A stretch of 64,000 nt of DNA from Thermoanaerobaculales bacterium (lineage in GTDB: Bacteria > Acidobacteriota > Thermoanaerobaculia > Thermoanaerobaculales > Sulfomarinibacteraceae): the NCBI GenBank assembly GCA_029287235.1, contig JARFRM010000040.1, positions 39,275 to 103,274 on the forward strand, in the 5' to 3' direction. Shown here in pieces: positions 51,064 to 60,320 of this stretch. The translations under genes were made by a program, and so were the position numbers. Below the pieces are notes generated by a model. That model was not told the origin of the DNA and made no database searches. It was given only the letters and a program-made list of their open reading frames with translations. Every line of letters begins with the position of its first letter. The stretch's first letter is position 1.

Positions 51064-53372
51064 GAAGGTCGCGCCGCAGCCGCTCGCGCCTGGAGTTCCC
51101 CGGCCTCGTCCGACCGGCCCGCCAGACGAAGGCACTCGGCATACTCCTCCAGGGTTTCGGCGATGGCCGGGTCTCTCGGGTCGAGAGTCGCATTCTGGAC
51201 GGAAAGTGCCCGATCGAAGAGCACAGCCGCCTCGTCGTACAACCCCAGGTCCCGTTTCGCAATCGCGAGTTCCCGGGTTGAATCAGCAACCTGTGGATGG
51301 TCCGCTCCCTTGATCTTGGAGGTGATCTCGATAGAGCGCTGCAGCAGGTCCACGGCGGCATCGAGATCTCCCTGGCCGACGGCAATGACACCAAGTGAGT
51401 GGAGCACGCTGCCGACGAACGGGTGTTCATCGCCAAAGGCTCTGCGATAGACCTCGAGCGCTTCGCGATACATCGACGCCGCCTCTTCGTATCGTCCGAG
51501 CGCCCGGAGCACAAAACCCAAGGTCGTGGCCGAGTGACCCACATACGGGTGCTCTTCGCCCAGGATTTCCTTGCGGATTTCGAATGAGCGGCGGGCGAGC
51601 GCTTCGGCCTCTTCGCCTCGGTCCTGGAGCGATGCCAACGCACTCAACTCGGCAAGATCGCCGGCTACCTGCTCAGACCTCGGGCCGAACTCGGCCTCAT
51701 CGAGTTCGAGACACTCCCGAAGAGCCTCAGCGGCATCCGGCAGCCGGCCGATCTTCCGATACAACGAGGCCAGGTCGAAGAGCGCATCGGTGAGACCGAC
51801 AGCCATCCCATCCGGGTGGTTCTCGAGAATTTCCACCGCCCTGAGAAGCCGCGATTCGGCCACGGCCCACCTCCCACGGTCCTGATCGATGCCTGCGAGA
51901 TCGATGAGCAAACGCGCCGCATCGAGGGAGTTCGTCCCCTGACCGGCCTCGACCATCGCCAGGGACTCGGCAAGCAGGCTCTCAGCCGCCGCATACTCGC
52001 CCAGGGCCCGATTCAGCAGACCGTTCGCCCTGAGCGATTCAACCAGCTCCAGCTCGTTCGGGGCGAGGGCCTCACGTCGCAGAAGCAGAGCTTCTTCCAG
52101 AAGCGGCGCCGCCTCGTCGAACTCGGCCAGGTGGTAATACACCGTACCGAGCGTGTGCATCATCCGCGCCCGAACCACCGGCTGATCTCGCAGCTCCTCG
52201 TCAATCGACTCCGCCCCCCGTCTCAAGAGCTCGTGCACCGTGATCTCCTCGCCCTGGGTCACCCGTGGCGAGGCGTGTTCGAAGAGACCGACGAGAAAAT
52301 CGGAGACCTCACGGGCCGTCGCGGCGCCGGCTTCCGCTCGCCGTTTCTCTCGCTCGGCGCGGAAGAACTGGATGGTCATGCCGAACCCGAAGACCGCCAG
52401 AACCGCAAAGACCGCTCCCACCAGCCATCGCCGGCGACGGAGGCGTGGACGGCTGCGGATCGCCTGCAGCATCTCGGCGGCGTCGATTGCGGTGGGGCGG
52501 TTCTCGGGGACAAGGTTCTCGAGTCGGTTGATGAGAGCCGTGAGCTCTGCAGAGAGGCCGGTCACCGGTTCGACCTCGGCCCACATGGCTCGACGATGCC
52601 GTTCCGGCGGCGGAAGATCGTCGGGGATGGGTCGCCGACCGGTGAAGAGCTCCTGGAGAATCATTCCCGCCGAATATTGGTCGCTTGCGGCTGTTGCGGG
52701 CTCACCCCGCGCCACCTCCGGACTCATGTAGCCGATGGTACCGAGGACGGTTCCGACATTGGTCATGGATGAGGCCTTGAACGGCGCGTCCGATCCTGCT
52801 TCCACAGAGACTCCACCTTCGAGTACGCCGGGCGCCCCCATGCGGAGGGCAGGGTACTCTCCCGACAACGAGTCCGGGTCCTCCAAAGGACGCGCCAATC
52901 CGAAGTCCAGCACCTTGATGCCGCCGGCTTCGGTGAGCATGATGTTCTCGGGTTTGAGATCGCGGTGGATCACACCCTTGCCGTGGACCGCCACCAGAAC
53001 ATCCATCAGTTGCTCGGCAATGCTGATCTTCTCAGCATCGTCCAGGCCCGCATCCATGGCTTCGCGGAGGTTCCGACCCTCAACCAGTTCGAGAACCAGG
53101 CAGTCCTGTTTCTTACCCTCGATGTAGTCGTGAAACTGACAGACATTGGGATGATCGAGCGAGGCGAGGACCTTGGCTTCGCGAAGGAAACGAGCCTTTC
53201 GAATGGGGTCGAGACGCTGGTCGGGCCTGATGACCTTGAGGGCCACCCGGCGGCCGAGATTCTCATCGAGGCCGATGTAGACGGAACCCATTCCGCCCCG
53301 CCCGAGCTCACCCACAACCCGGAAATGGCCCATCCGGAGCTGGTGGCGATCGGAGATCTGCACATCCGACAT
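51060..53372 (-). CDS. Ser/Thr protein kinase with TPR-containing sensor region
   Basis: 770 residues. Hanks-type kinase: Gly loop LGRGGMGSVY (23-32), Lys46 in VALKVI, HRDLKPEN, DFG in VLDFGLARP, and GTIGYMSPE with an acidic/serine insertion before it (DPDSLSGEYPALRMGAPG...). One membrane helix near 315-335 (WLVGAVFAVLAVFGFGMTIQFF) leads to about ten tetratricopeptide repeats (for example YEEAASMYREALEVYRRAFGDEHPFVG), probably in the periplasm. This PknB-TPR layout is common in Acidobacteriota and Myxococcota. The target is not evident. Confidence 0.94.
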   Translation of the reverse strand: MSDVQISDRHQLRMGHFRVVGELGRGGMGSVYIGLDENLGRRVALKVIRPDQRLDPIRKARFLREAKVLASLDHPNVCQFHDYIEGKKQDCLVLELVEGRNLREAMDAGLDDAEKISIAEQLMDVLVAVHGKGVIHRDLKPENIMLTEAGGIKVLDFGLARPLEDPDSLSGEYPALRMGAPGVLEGGVSVEAGSDAPFKASSMTNVGTVLGTIGYMSPEVARGEPATAASDQYSAGMILQELFTGRRPIPDDLPPPERHRRAMWAEVEPVTGLSAELTALINRLENLVPENRPTAIDAAEMLQAIRSRPRLRRRRWLVGAVFAVLAVFGFGMTIQFFRAEREKRRAEAGAATAREVSDFLVGLFEHASPRVTQGEEITVHELLRRGAESIDEELRDQPVVRARMMHTLGTVYYHLAEFDEAAPLLEEALLLRREALAPNELELVESLRANGLLNRALGEYAAAESLLAESLAMVEAGQGTNSLDAARLLIDLAGIDQDRGRWAVAESRLLRAVEILENHPDGMAVGLTDALFDLASLYRKIGRLPDAAEALRECLELDEAEFGPRSEQVAGDLAELSALASLQDRGEEAEALARRSFEIRKEILGEEHPYVGHSATTLGFVLRALGRYEEAASMYREALEVYRRAFGDEHPFVGSVLHSLGVIAVGQGDLDAAVDLLQRSIEITSKIKGADHPQVADSTRELAIAKRDLGLYDEAAVLFDRALSVQNATLDPRDPAIAETLEEYAECLRLAGRSDEAGELQARAAAARPS

Positions 53373-53489
53373 AACTGTATTTTACGTGTTTCTCGCCCCC
53401 CGTTTCGAATTGCCGATGAGATCGCGCAATTTGTCCGAACCCCAAGATTGTCGCGTTGATCCATGTCCGAGTCGCGTTGGTCCATTCCC

Positions 53490-53645
53490 CTCAGGCCCCT
53501 GAAGAGCGATGCTGATAGGGCAAGGTGTGAGAGTTTCCTTCCGGATTCCTCCCCTCCGTGCTGCGAGGCTTCTCCTCCAAGCCTCGAACGATCGGCAAGG
53601 CCATTCGGGCCGCAACCCTCACGGTTGCGGCCGCTTTTTCTTACC
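53490..53645 (+). ncRNA. Candidate structured RNA or leader ending in an intrinsic terminator
   Basis: No plus-strand gene lies upstream, yet a textbook terminator ends here. By eye the RNA folds with GGCCC/GGGCC plus GAA/TTC (about 53495 with 53604), TGCTGAT/ATCGGCA (with one G-U on the plus strand) and an 8-bp hairpin CGAGGCTT-CTCCTCC-AAGCCTCG (53563-53585). The outer helix shares GGCC with the terminator stem, so the two may be alternative folds. No known family (SRP, 6S, RNase P, tmRNA, common riboswitches) was matched. Confidence 0.35.
53608..53642 (+). terminator. Intrinsic terminator upstream of the sulfatase-like gene
   Basis: Perfect 10-bp stem GGCCGCAACC / GGTTGCGGCC with a CTCAC loop, followed by GCTTTTTCTT. 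It lies 80 bases before the sulfatase start on the same strand. Confidence 0.85.
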
Positions 53646-53721
53646 CGTGTATCCCACCGGGTTTCCCGCCGACCGTCACCTCTCGTGAGATCCGCGGGCC
53701 CGCTGTGCCAGAATGTTGCCG

Positions 53722-55365
53722 ATGAAAGCGAGTCGCGATCCGTCTCTCGGAGGAGATCTCTCGTGGGGAATCGCGACCGCCGTCGCCCTCTCTATCCTCG
53801 GCGCAACGGGCTGCGCTCCAGCGCCGCCACCCACCGTCACCGAGAGCCTGGCGTCGCCCGAAAACCGTGGGCGCAACATCATTCTCGTGCTGTCGGACAC
53901 CCACCGGCTGGATCACGTTTCCGGTTTTTCACCAACGATCGACGACCCCACTCCCCACCTCGCGTCGCTCATCCGCAGCGGTGCAGTCTTCCCCGGAGCA
54001 ACCACCCCGGTTCCCATCTCGGCCCCCGCCTACGCGACCCTTATGACCGGGCGACTGCCGACCGAGCACGGCCTCCTCAACAACCAACAGCACCTCTCTC
54101 CAACCCACCTGCTCCTCCAGGAGGAGCTTCGAAACGCGGGCTATCGGACCGCGGGCGTCGTCAGCAATCCCTACTGCTCATCGGGCCACGGCTTCGCCCG
54201 GGGTTTCGACCACTTCTGGGACCGGGTGGAGGGCCGCGGCAAGGAGGGCGAGATCGTGACCTCGGAGGCGATCGAGTGGCTCGAGTCCATCGCCGACGGT
54301 GAGGTGTTTTTTCTCTTCCTGGCCTACATGGACGCCCATACGCCCTACATCTCCGACACGTCGCCGCCGAGCCTGCGCATGGATGTCAACGGTGTCCGGG
54401 TTCGCGACGCCCAACCGGAGAACGCCCACATCGAACAGCGCTATCCCGTCGGCCTCCATCCGGGACGCAATGTCATCACCCTCAGCTTTCTCGATCTCGA
54501 TGGACCGGCATCGCCGACAGACGCCCCGAGCCCGCTCCACGTCAAAGGTCTTCGCCTCGCGAGCGGACGAGCGCTGGAGCGTTCGAGCGGCTTTGAGGAG
54601 GTCAAAGGCACCGGTTTCGAGCGGCTCGCCAACCGGGCCGAGCTGGTGATATCCAGTCCGGAATCCGAGGTTGTCGACGACGAGCTGGTCTTCCACTGCT
54701 TTCGAAAATACCGCCACGAGCGGATTCCGGCGTTCTACGAGGGCGGGGTGCGCAGCTTCGACCGGAGCTTCGGCCGACTGACCGGTTATCTCGAGCAGAG
54801 GGGTCTCCTCGAAGACGCCATCATCATTTTCCTTTCGGATCACGGCGAGATGCTCGGCGAGCACGACTCCTGGGGCCACGTCGGTCACCTCTGGGATGAG
54901 ACCCTGCGCATCCCCCTGGTCATCAAGGCGCCCGGTCTTCCCGGCGGGGTGCTCGACCCCTCACGGATCGGCCTCCGTGACATTCACGACCTGATCCTCT
55001 CGATGGCGTTGGGCCCGGATGAAGAACGCGACGGGGTCATGCAGGCCAGGCGGCGCGAGCCCTTCGTCGCCGCTACCTACCCGCCGGAAGCTCCGCTACT
55101 CCAAGTTGCGGTGATCCATGAGGGTTACAAAATCGTGGTCGACGCGGATGGTTCGGAACGCGCCTTCGATCTCCGATCGGATCCGTCCGAAGACACCGGT
55201 CTGATCATGGACCGGCACGACGAGCCCGCATTGGATGCGCTCCTCAGAATTGCCCGGACCGAGCTCGCCACCGCCGCGGCAACCGAGTCCCTCGACCTCG
55301 ATACGCTGAGCCCTGACGAACGGGACCGCCTTCGGGCCCTCGGCTATCTCGACGGCGACGAATAG
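53722..55365 (+). CDS. Sulfatase/phosphatase-superfamily lipoprotein lacking the usual formylglycine motif
   Basis: 547 residues. Lipobox ILGATGC (Cys31). Alkaline-phosphatase-superfamily metal motifs: NIILVLSDTHRLDH near residue 52 and IIIFLSDHGEMLGEHDSWGH late in the protein, with AYMDAHTPY between. The site where sulfatases have C/S-x-P-x-R reads ISAPAYATLMTGRLP (about 99-113), with no Cys and Tyr in place of the Arg, so a Ser/Thr nucleophile like phospho-transferases or an altered chemistry is likely. An insertion of about 115 residues (PPSLRMDVNGVRVRD ... ELVFHCFRKY) forms an extra beta-rich domain. The end overlaps a convergent gene by 22 bases. Confidence 0.85.
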   Translation: MKASRDPSLGGDLSWGIATAVALSILGATGCAPAPPPTVTESLASPENRGRNIILVLSDTHRLDHVSGFSPTIDDPTPHLASLIRSGAVFPGATTPVPISAPAYATLMTGRLPTEHGLLNNQQHLSPTHLLLQEELRNAGYRTAGVVSNPYCSSGHGFARGFDHFWDRVEGRGKEGEIVTSEAIEWLESIADGEVFFLFLAYMDAHTPYISDTSPPSLRMDVNGVRVRDAQPENAHIEQRYPVGLHPGRNVITLSFLDLDGPASPTDAPSPLHVKGLRLASGRALERSSGFEEVKGTGFERLANRAELVISSPESEVVDDELVFHCFRKYRHERIPAFYEGGVRSFDRSFGRLTGYLEQRGLLEDAIIIFLSDHGEMLGEHDSWGHVGHLWDETLRIPLVIKAPGLPGGVLDPSRIGLRDIHDLILSMALGPDEERDGVMQARRREPFVAATYPPEAPLLQVAVIHEGYKIVVDADGSERAFDLRSDPSEDTGLIMDRHDEPALDALLRIARTELATAAATESLDLDTLSPDERDRLRALGYLDGDE

Positions 55366-56657
55366 GACCAGGCCGAAGTATCGCCGGACTCGAAACCGTC
55401 GACAAAGAGCGGTCGGCCGGCCTCGTCGGCGCCGATGTCGGGCGCCGCGTCTCGGACCTGGGCGTCAAAATCGCCATCGCTGAGGCCGGCCGCCAACGGG
55501 GTCCCTGCGTCCACCGGAGTCGAGGAGGGATCCAGGAGGTGGAGATCGCCGGACGCGATGTCGGTGAAGAGGCCGGCGGACGCATACTCGAGATTGGTCA
55601 CCAGACTGGCAGCACCTCCACGATCCCAGAGCCGGTTCGTGACCAGATTGTTGGCCAGGGTCACCGAGGTGGAGATGAAACGCCATTCGATGGAAGACGC
55701 GCTCGGCGCCTGGGTCGAGGCGACGGTGTTGTGGTAGATCTGGGCATCGTCCGCTCCCCACAGGGCGATGCCTGAGTCGAAGCCCGAGGGGGACGAAAAG
55801 AGATCCGGATCTCCCGCCGCGATGAAGTTGTTGCGGATGATCCCGCCGATGTGGCCGTCGGTGCCGGGACCGAGGCCAAACCCGATCCCGCGGGCGCAGT
55901 CGATGATCAGATTCTCCTCGACGATGGAGTCCTGGCACAACCGCCACATGTGGATCCCGTGTTCCGACAGGCCGTCGTCGCACCAGAAGCCCTCGATGAG
56001 ATTCCGTCGGACCAGCCAACCGGTGGCGGCGTGGGCGTCGAGACCTCCCGTATAGCAGTTGTTCCGGATGTGGGGCCGCCCGACATCGGTGAGCTCGAGG
56101 TGCGAGCACTCGAGCGTGCTGTTGTTGACCGTGCCTGCCCCCACCGGGTTGACCTTGACCGCCTGCTCTCCGGGATCGATGACGTGGACGTTGTGGATCA
56201 GGATCCCTTCGATGGGTGTGTCGGGACCACTGATGTGGATGGGGTGGTAGTAAGCCCTGGCCAACGTGAGATCGGCGATCGTGGTGTTGGACGCTTCGAT
56301 GCTCACCAATTCGCCGGTGACATAACCTCCATCGAGAATGACCGCATCGCGGTTGCCGCTCACCGAGCGGAGGGTGAGACCCCGGGTCGAGAAGACGAGA
56401 CGGTGGGTCTGGTCACCACCGCTCATGTCGTAGAAGCCGTCGTGGAGCAGGATCGTGGTCCCCTCGGCCGCCCCGGCAACGGTCACCCGTAAGGTGCCGG
56501 CATCGGCGGGATGTTTCTCGATGGTCGGGCCGGTCGACGGCGGCAAGGACGGACACGGCGTCTGGGCCGAAGCCGCCGCGCAGCCGATCAACGCGATCAC
56601 GAGACATCCCAAACCACACTTTCGAGGCAATCGTGTTTCCATGATCTGATCATGCAT
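55344..56657 (-). CDS. Secreted right-handed beta-helix protein with DGFESG tail
   Basis: About 437 residues. Signal peptide CGLGCLVIALIGCAAASAQ. The body has parallel beta-helix (pectate-lyase-like/NosD-like) coils: TTIADLTLARAYYHPIHIS, EGILIHNVHVIDPGEQAVKV, WLVRRNLIEGFWCDDGLSEH and DSIVEENLIIDCARGIGFG, then DIGADEAG, common at the end of such domains. It finishes LFVDGFESGDTSAW plus seven residues. Probably extracellular and carbohydrate-directed; catalytic residues were not identified. Starts at 56657 or 56642 both retain the signal peptide; no clear Shine-Dalgarno. Confidence 0.85.
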   Translation of the reverse strand: MHDQIMETRLPRKCGLGCLVIALIGCAAASAQTPCPSLPPSTGPTIEKHPADAGTLRVTVAGAAEGTTILLHDGFYDMSGGDQTHRLVFSTRGLTLRSVSGNRDAVILDGGYVTGELVSIEASNTTIADLTLARAYYHPIHISGPDTPIEGILIHNVHVIDPGEQAVKVNPVGAGTVNNSTLECSHLELTDVGRPHIRNNCYTGGLDAHAATGWLVRRNLIEGFWCDDGLSEHGIHMWRLCQDSIVEENLIIDCARGIGFGLGPGTDGHIGGIIRNNFIAAGDPDLFSSPSGFDSGIALWGADDAQIYHNTVASTQAPSASSIEWRFISTSVTLANNLVTNRLWDRGGAASLVTNLEYASAGLFTDIASGDLHLLDPSSTPVDAGTPLAAGLSDGDFDAQVRDAAPDIGADEAGRPLFVDGFESGDTSAWSYSSPSR

Positions 56658-56902
56658 CGATCCGCCCGTGGAGCGGCAAGCGGGGATCACACCCGACGGC
56701 CCCATCGGGGAGAACCCGTGACCTGAATCACGTCTTGTGCTCTCTACGGCACGACCGCGTCCTGCTCTTCGAGCGGACCGGAGTCGAAGTCGGAACCGAA
56801 GAACTCGAGTGAGATCCGGGAACGCGGGTACACAAATCGAGCGACGGCCCGTATATTTGTGAGCGATTGCTCGGAATGTCGAGTTTCAACGGAGGCCCAA
56901 AA

Positions 56903-57520
56903 ATGTCCGACTCCGACACCCCGTCCCGCCAGCCCGCCGCCGAGGTCGAGGACCCACGCAATCGCCACCTTTGCCCGGTTTGGATCGGTCGGTTGCTCGC
57001 GAGCCCGTTCCGACGGATTGTCGAGGATCCCGGGAAGATCCTCGCGCCGTTCGTCAGCCGGGGCTCGACGGTGGTCGATGCCGGTTGCGCCATGGGGTTC
57101 CACAGCCTCGACCTGGCCCGACTGGTGGGCCCCGAGGGTCGGGTCATCTGCCTGGACGTCCAGCAGAAAATGCTCGACGGGCTGATCAAACGGGCGCGAC
57201 GCAAAGGGCTCGACGGCGCGATCGAGCCCCGGTTGTGTGACCAGAACGGCCTCGGGCTCGACGACGTCGAGGGACAAGCCGAGTTGGTTACAGCATTCAA
57301 CGTGGTCCACGAGACCAGTTTTCCCGAACGGTTTCTCCATGAGTGCTCCGATGCGTTGAAGCCCGGGGGCCGACTCCTGATCGTTGAGCCTCGCGGCCAC
57401 GTGACCCCCGGTGACTTCGCCGAATCCACCGCCGCAGCCACCGTTCTGGGTCTCATCCCCGAACCGGCTCCCAAGGTCTTCAAGAGCCTGACCGCCCTCT
57501 TCGCCAAACCGACCGGCTGA
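56903..57520 (+). CDS. Class I SAM-dependent methyltransferase
   Basis: 205 residues. SAM-binding loop VVDAGCAMGFHSLDLARLVGPEGRVICLDVQQKML, an acidic residue ending strand 2 (LDV), post-motif VTAFNVVHET and LKPGGRLLIVEPRGHVTPGDF. The order matches UbiE-like small-molecule methyltransferases. A Cys (RHLCPVWIG) near the N-terminus recalls arsenite-type or menaquinone methyltransferase leaders, but nothing fixes the substrate. ATG at 56903 has GGAGG seven bases upstream. Confidence 0.88.
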   Translation: MSDSDTPSRQPAAEVEDPRNRHLCPVWIGRLLASPFRRIVEDPGKILAPFVSRGSTVVDAGCAMGFHSLDLARLVGPEGRVICLDVQQKMLDGLIKRARRKGLDGAIEPRLCDQNGLGLDDVEGQAELVTAFNVVHETSFPERFLHECSDALKPGGRLLIVEPRGHVTPGDFAESTAAATVLGLIPEPAPKVFKSLTALFAKPTG

Positions 57521-57727
57521 TCGCGATCGCAATCCTCGGACATGCGTAGAAGTCGTCGGGTTCCGATCCCCGGCACGCAGCGCATCCCTGGTTGGATGCA
57601 TCCCCGACTCACGACTCACGGTCGTTGTTTCCTCTCCGAAAATATGTGACCGCGCCGACAATATTGCAGCGGGCGGCCGGCGCGAGTAAACTACGAGTAT
57701 CCCGTCCACGCCGGAAAGGACTCCGGC

Positions 57728-58279
57728 ATGGAAATTCCACGTCAACTCGTCACTCTCGGCTGTGCCTTCGGCATGGTCTGTTCATCCACCTCTCCGGCCG
57801 CCGAGCCAACTCGCCCCACACCGGCGGCGAAACCCGGCACATTGGCCGCCCTCGCCGGTTCGAGGTCATTGCAGCGTGTTCCGGGTGTCGATGACACCGG
57901 GACAATCGTGATCACCGACGAGAACCTGAGCTCGCTCGGAGAAGGCGCGGCCTTGACCGTCTTGACCTCCACCATCGCCGAGGCCGGCGACTTCGAGACC
58001 AACGAGCAGGCAGACCCGAAGACCCGCGAGAAATGGCGTCGTCAGGTTCTTGCCCAGAGCGAGGCCGTCGCCCGGCTCCAGGCACGGAGAAACGACGTCC
58101 AGTCCGAGATCGACCGGCTCGAACGCGGCCGGCTCGATTCGCGCACTCTCGACCGACTCGCGAAGGCCGAAAGCAAGCTGCGCGTGGTCGACGAGGAGAT
58201 CAACAGTGCCCGGACACAGCTCTCGAGGATCATCCGCGAGGCGAGGAAGGAGGGGGCGCAGCCGGGGTGGTTCAGATAG
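57728..58279 (+). CDS. Secreted coiled-coil protein of unknown function
   Basis: 183 residues. The N-terminus has a signal-like segment (LVTLGCAFGMVCSSTSPAAE). The mature part starts Pro/Ala-rich, contains GTIVITDENLSSLGEGAALTVLTS and then a long charged coiled coil from about residue 100 to 175 (EKWRRQVLAQSEAVARLQARRNDVQSEIDRLERG...). No enzyme motif; possibly a periplasmic adaptor or scaffold. The ribosome site AAGGA is about 9 bases before the ATG. Confidence 0.7.
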   Translation: MEIPRQLVTLGCAFGMVCSSTSPAAEPTRPTPAAKPGTLAALAGSRSLQRVPGVDDTGTIVITDENLSSLGEGAALTVLTSTIAEAGDFETNEQADPKTREKWRRQVLAQSEAVARLQARRNDVQSEIDRLERGRLDSRTLDRLAKAESKLRVVDEEINSARTQLSRIIREARKEGAQPGWFR

Positions 58280-58318
58280 GTCTTGACTGCCGATAGTAGT
58301 CCTCAACGATTCGATATC

Positions 58319-58846
58319 TCATCGCGGTTCCTCCGCCGGCCCGGCCAGGAGATCGATGTAGGCGCGCGCTTCCAGATCGTCCTCCCGAACGCCGAACGCC
58401 CCCATCAACGCGTGGGCGACAAGGGCACCGTCATCGGCGGATTGCCCGGGTTCGAGGACGACCTCGAGCTCGAGCCAGTGGCCGAGCCCTTCGACCTCGT
58501 CGAGGTGGACCCTGGTCTGTCCGACGAGGTAGAGGGTGCGCCGTTTGCGCACCACACCCGCGGTCCCCAGGGCCGCATCCAAAGCCGTGGTCATGGCGCC
58601 CGGATCACTCGTCGGCGCCTTGAGAAACTCGGACTCGGTGGGCCCTTCGGCGTTGACGCGACGGTAGAAGATCAGCTCACCCCGGCCGTCGGCTAAGGCG
58701 CGCAGCTTCAAGCGACCGTCATCGCAGTTGAAGAACACGTCCTCCTGAACGATGAGCTCGGGACCGTGGTCCGCACGTTCGCTGACCAACTCTTCCACAG
58801 TGGTGCGATTTCGGAGTCGGGCCTTGATCTCGACGTTCTTGGACAT
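58319..58846 (-). CDS. CYTH-domain protein (class IV adenylate cyclase-like)
   Basis: 175 residues. The N-terminus NVEIKARLRN carries the ExExK-type signature (V-E-I-K-A). There is RLKLRALADGRGELIFYRRV, TLYLVGQTRVHLDEVEGLGHWLELEVVL, and acidic/basic strands around a tunnel. CyaB-type proteins act on triphosphates (cAMP synthesis or thiamine triphosphate hydrolysis). ATG at 58846 starts the conserved region; the upstream extension runs through GC repeats and is rejected. Divergent from the MATE gene. Confidence 0.9.
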   Translation of the reverse strand: MSKNVEIKARLRNRTTVEELVSERADHGPELIVQEDVFFNCDDGRLKLRALADGRGELIFYRRVNAEGPTESEFLKAPTSDPGAMTTALDAALGTAGVVRKRRTLYLVGQTRVHLDEVEGLGHWLELEVVLEPGQSADDGALVAHALMGAFGVREDDLEARAYIDLLAGPAEEPR

Positions 58847-58884
58847 GGCGGAAGAGTAGCAGGGAGTGGTTGCGACGACCGACC

Positions 58885-58935
58885 CCGCACGGCAGCGCCA
58901 GGCAGCGCCCGGCAGCGCCCGGCAGCGCTCGGTGC
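58885..58935. repeat. Tandem GGCAGCGCCC repeats in the cyaB-like/MATE divergent region
   Basis: About four imperfect 10-base units (ACGGCAGCGCC, AGGCAGCGCC, CGGCAGCGCC, CGGCAGCGCT) just upstream of the MATE gene. They give overlapping hairpin potential (GGCGCTGCC) and could affect its expression. Confidence 0.6.
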
Positions 58936-58964
58936 ATCTGCTATCCTCTCGCGCCGGAGATGCG

Positions 58965-60320
58965 ATGACCCTGCCGTTCGAGAAACCCCGCCTCGCCGAC
59001 CTCGAAGAGATGGCCCGTCTCGCCATCCCGGTGGTGGTGGTTCAGGTGGGGATGATGCTCTTCGGGGTGGTCGACACCATGGTGGTGGGTCGTCTCTCAT
59101 CGGAGGCTCTGGCCGCCGTGGCCCTCGGTCATGTCGCTGTGATCACCATCTCGGCCTTTGGTATCGGCGTCCTTCTCGGCATCGATCCGCTGCTCAACCA
59201 GGCGCTCGGGGCCAGGGACCGAACCGCCTTCAAACGGTCGGCGCAGCGGGGCTTCATCCTCGCGGCTGCGCTCATGATTCCCAGCACCTTGTTTCTGCTG
59301 CCCATCGGCGCGATCCTGGCGCTCCTCGGCCAACCCGCCGAGATCGTCCCACTGGCCGCTGCCTATGCTCGGATCTCGATCCCCGGCCTGCTGCCGTTCT
59401 ACGGCTGGGTTGTCCTCCGTCTGGCCCTCCAGGCCATGGCTCGGCTCAAGCCCATCGTCGCCACCGTGATCGTCGTCAACATCTTCAACCTGGTCGCCGA
59501 CTGGGCTCTGGTCTTCGGCGCCGGACCCATTCCGCAGCTTGGGCCCATCGGATCGGCCTGGGCATCGACGATCGCGCGAACGCTGCTCTTCGTCATCCTC
59601 CTGGTGGTTGATCGAAAAGACCTCGTGCCCCTCTTCCGCTTCGACCGGGAAGCCATCCGTTGGATGCCGCTGGTCCGCACCGTCCGCCTGGGTCTTCCCA
59701 TCGGCTTCAACCTTCAGCTCGAGATCGTCGCATTCTCGGTCATTGCACTGCTCATGGGCGGTATGGGGACCATCCCCATGGCGGCACACCAGGTCGCCAT
59801 CAACATTGCCTCGCTCACATTCATGGTCCCCCTCGGGGTCGCACAGGCGACCGCGGTTCGGGTCGGCAACGCCATCGGCGCCGGTGACGGCGACGGGGCC
59901 AGGAGGGCGGCGTCCTCGGGTCTCATCCTCGGCGCCGGATTCATGGTGTTGACGGCGCTGCTCTTTATCGGGATGCCCCGGATGCTGGCCCGCGCCTACA
60001 CTTCGGTGGAGGGGGTTTTGCTCCTTGCGGCCACACTCATCCCCATCGCCGGCTTCTTTCAGGTCTTCGACGGACTTCAGGTGGTGGCGGCCGGGGTTCT
60101 CCGCGGCGCGGGAGACACCCGCGCACCGTTGGTGGTGAACATCCTCGGTTTCTGGCTCGTCGGTCTGCCCACCAGCCTCGTGCTCGGTTTCCGGCTCGGC
60201 TTCGGCCCCCAGGGTCTGTGGTGGGGACTGGTCGCGGGCCTCTTCGCGGTGGCCGCGTTCCTGCTCGCCCGCGTCGCCTTCAAGCTGCGCGGAGGAATCG
60301 AGCGCGTCCAGGTCGAGTAG
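58965..60320 (+). CDS. MATE-family efflux transporter (NorM-like)
   Basis: 451 residues and twelve membrane helices. MATE features: LAIPVVVVQVGMMLFGVVDTMVVGRLSSEALAAVALG at the N-terminus, GIDPLLNQALGARD, the repeat at GLPIGFNLQLEIVAFSVIALLMGGMG and PMAAHQVAINIASLTFMVPLGVAQATAVRVGNAIGAGD. It exports cationic drugs or metabolites using H+ or Na+ gradients. Start ATG at 58965 with GGAG six bases upstream; the upstream extension through GC repeats is rejected. Confidence 0.94.
   Translation: MTLPFEKPRLADLEEMARLAIPVVVVQVGMMLFGVVDTMVVGRLSSEALAAVALGHVAVITISAFGIGVLLGIDPLLNQALGARDRTAFKRSAQRGFILAAALMIPSTLFLLPIGAILALLGQPAEIVPLAAAYARISIPGLLPFYGWVVLRLALQAMARLKPIVATVIVVNIFNLVADWALVFGAGPIPQLGPIGSAWASTIARTLLFVILLVVDRKDLVPLFRFDREAIRWMPLVRTVRLGLPIGFNLQLEIVAFSVIALLMGGMGTIPMAAHQVAINIASLTFMVPLGVAQATAVRVGNAIGAGDGDGARRAASSGLILGAGFMVLTALLFIGMPRMLARAYTSVEGVLLLAATLIPIAGFFQVFDGLQVVAAGVLRGAGDTRAPLVVNILGFWLVGLPTSLVLGFRLGFGPQGLWWGLVAGLFAVAAFLLARVAFKLRGGIERVQVE

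Noticed and set aside
53520..53560. Minus-strand CCGGAAGGA reminiscent of the SRP RNA domain IV loop
   Set aside because: The following sequence is AACTCTC instead of the near-universal AGCAGC, the GGAA would not sit at the apex of the best fold, and a G-U pair and the terminator both favour the plus strand.
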